Assembly: GCA_019637095.1 (NCBI GenBank)
Contig: JAHBWG010000031.1
Location: 1 to 64,000 of the forward strand
Source of the DNA: Sandaracinaceae bacterium
Lineage (GTDB): Bacteria; Myxococcota_A; Polyangia; Polyangiales; Sandaracinaceae
DNA length: 64,000 nucleotides
Reading direction: 5' to 3'
In this document: piece by piece, positions 62,960 to 64,000 of the stretch
Layout of the letters: every line of letters starts with the position of its first letter
Position numbering within the stretch: the first letter of the stretch is position 1
Translations under genes and position numbers: made by a program
Notes under the pieces: generated by a model
The model's input: only the letters and a program-made list of their open reading frames with translations
The model's database searches: none
Told to the model about the DNA's origin: nothing

Positions 62960-64000
62960 ATGAAGCTCGAGGTCATCGAGGGCGAGGGCGAGGCGCGCCG
63001 CCTGGTGCGGCCGCCCGCCGATCCGGCGTCGCTGTCCCACCAGCAGCTGCGCGAGGGCGACTTCTGGCGGCGCATCCCCGCGTACGCCGGCGTCGACGAG
63101 GCGACGTTCCTCGATCACCGCTGGCAGATGAAGCACTCGATCACCAAGGTCCCGGCGCTGCTCGAGGCGCTCGAGGGGCTCGTCTCGCAGGGCTTCCTCG
63201 ACGACGCGGCCGAGGGCTTCGCGCGCGCGCCGATGGCGGTGCGCGTCTCGCCGTACCTGCTCAGCTTGATCGACTGGGAGAGCCCCTACGAGGATCCGCT
63301 CCGCCGGCAGTTCATCCCGCTCGGCTCGACGCGCCTGCCGGATCACCCGAAGCTCCGCTTCGACTCGCTCTCGGAGCAGGCGGACGCGCCCGTCCCGGGC
63401 CTCACCCACCGCTACCCCGACAAGGCGCTCTTCCTCGCGCTGGACACCTGCCCCGTCTACTGCCGCTTCTGCACGCGCAGCTACGCGGTCGGGCCCGACG
63501 TCGAGCAGGAGGAGCTCGAGAAGGTCAGCCTCAAGGCGAACAAGGGCCGCTGGGAGGCGGCGTTCGCGTACGTCGCGAGCCGCCCCGAGCTCGAGGACGT
63601 CGTGATCAGCGGCGGCGACTCGTACAACCTGCGCGCCGATCAGATCCGGGAGATCGGGATGCGCCTGCTCGACATCCCCAACGTCCGCCGCATGCGGTTC
63701 GCGACGAAGGGGCCGGCCGTCATGCCGCAAAAGATCTTGACGGACGACGCGTGGTTCGGCGCGCTCGTCGAGGTCGTCGAGCGCGGGCGGCAGCTGACCA
63801 AGGACGTGGTGCTCCACACGCACTTCAACCACCCGAACGAGCTGACCTCGATCACCAAGCGGGCGCTCGATCGCCTGTTCTCGGCCGGGGTCACCGTGCG
63901 CAACCAGAGCGTGCTGCAGCGCGGCGTCAACGACGACGTCGAGACGATGACGCGCCTCGTGAAGCGCCTCGGGTACTGCAACGTGCAGCCGTACTACGTT
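62960..64000 (+). CDS. Lysine 2,3-aminomutase family radical SAM protein (3' end outside window)
   Basis: The 347 visible residues match the KamA family: radical SAM cluster cysteines Cys164, Cys168 and Cys171 in CPVYCRFCTR, VVISGGDSYNLR near 213 and VVLHTHFNHPNELTSIT near 281, then RNQSVLQRGVNDD. Such enzymes move the amino group of lysine (or a related substrate) using SAM, PLP and an Fe-S cluster. The PLP lysine region of KamA lies further downstream, outside the window. A close relative, EpmB, is shorter and modifies EF-P; the length and motif spacing favour KamA. Confidence 0.85.
   Translation, partial: MKLEVIEGEGEARRLVRPPADPASLSHQQLREGDFWRRIPAYAGVDEATFLDHRWQMKHSITKVPALLEALEGLVSQGFLDDAAEGFARAPMAVRVSPYLLSLIDWESPYEDPLRRQFIPLGSTRLPDHPKLRFDSLSEQADAPVPGLTHRYPDKALFLALDTCPVYCRFCTRSYAVGPDVEQEELEKVSLKANKGRWEAAFAYVASRPELEDVVISGGDSYNLRADQIREIGMRLLDIPNVRRMRFATKGPAVMPQKILTDDAWFGALVEVVERGRQLTKDVVLHTHFNHPNELTSITKRALDRLFSAGVTVRNQSVLQRGVNDDVETMTRLVKRLGYCNVQPYYV

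Overview
The window is very GC-rich, almost completely coding, and reads as a housekeeping stretch of a Myxococcota chromosome, most likely a Polyangia/Sandaracinus-like lineage. That placement is an inference. It rests on an IF3 with a long acidic tail (as in the Myxococcus Dsg protein), lipoproteins with Asp-Ala-Gly-rich linkers, a DUF1592/DUF1552 pair, two PilZ proteins, a Hanks-type kinase, and a rpoN-hpf-ptsN/hprK/rapZ-HPr-EI cluster. I see no phage, insertion sequence, CRISPR array or integrative element. No gene-free stretch exceeds about 200 bases.

Layout. 1-9.1 kb: a dynamin-like GTPase (5' truncated), then sigma-54, hibernation factor, PTS-Ntr EIIA, HPr kinase (inverted), a lipoprotein hydrolase, RapZ, HPr and Enzyme I, a regulatory phosphorelay with no sugar permease here. 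9.1-13.1 kb (minus): PlsB-like acyltransferase, TIGR02757 protein and a thioredoxin-fold lipoprotein without active-site cysteines. 13.2-16.6 kb: rplM-rpsI, argC, a metallophosphoesterase and a PilZ protein. 16.6-22.4 kb (minus): PilZ, GT39-like membrane glycosyltransferase, M23 peptidase, threonine dehydratase. 22.4-28.8 kb: tRNA-Val, infC-rpmI-rplT-pheST-ihfA-merR in the conserved bacterial order. 28.8-32.6 kb: tRNA-Pro, surE-apt, Ser/Thr kinase, TerB-like protein, tRNA-Arg.

32.6-46.6 kb is the least standard part: two secreted lipoproteins, enolase, an operon of a degenerate biotin-carboxylase homologue plus an unknown protein, ybeY, an HU-like protein, an L,D-transpeptidase, the TatP/TatT periplasmic pair of a TPAT/TRAP transporter without its permease, and several unknown proteins. 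46.6-53.9 kb is the classic rimP-nusA-ylxR-infB-ylxP-rbfA-truB operon with overlapping start/stop codons. 53.9-64 kb holds a Cys-rich lipoprotein, tRNA-Cys, a CFA-synthase-like methyltransferase, aconitase, the DUF1592/DUF1552 pair, a sulfotransferase and a lysine 2,3-aminomutase family enzyme cut by the window end.

No clearly new multi-gene system is evident. The most unusual items are the pseudo-biotin carboxylase operon (37.2-39.25 kb), the infC gene with an AUC start and acidic tail, the cysteine-less thioredoxin-fold lipoprotein, a stop codon formed inside a tRNA gene, the permease-less TPAT pair, and hairpins that sit directly against start codons.
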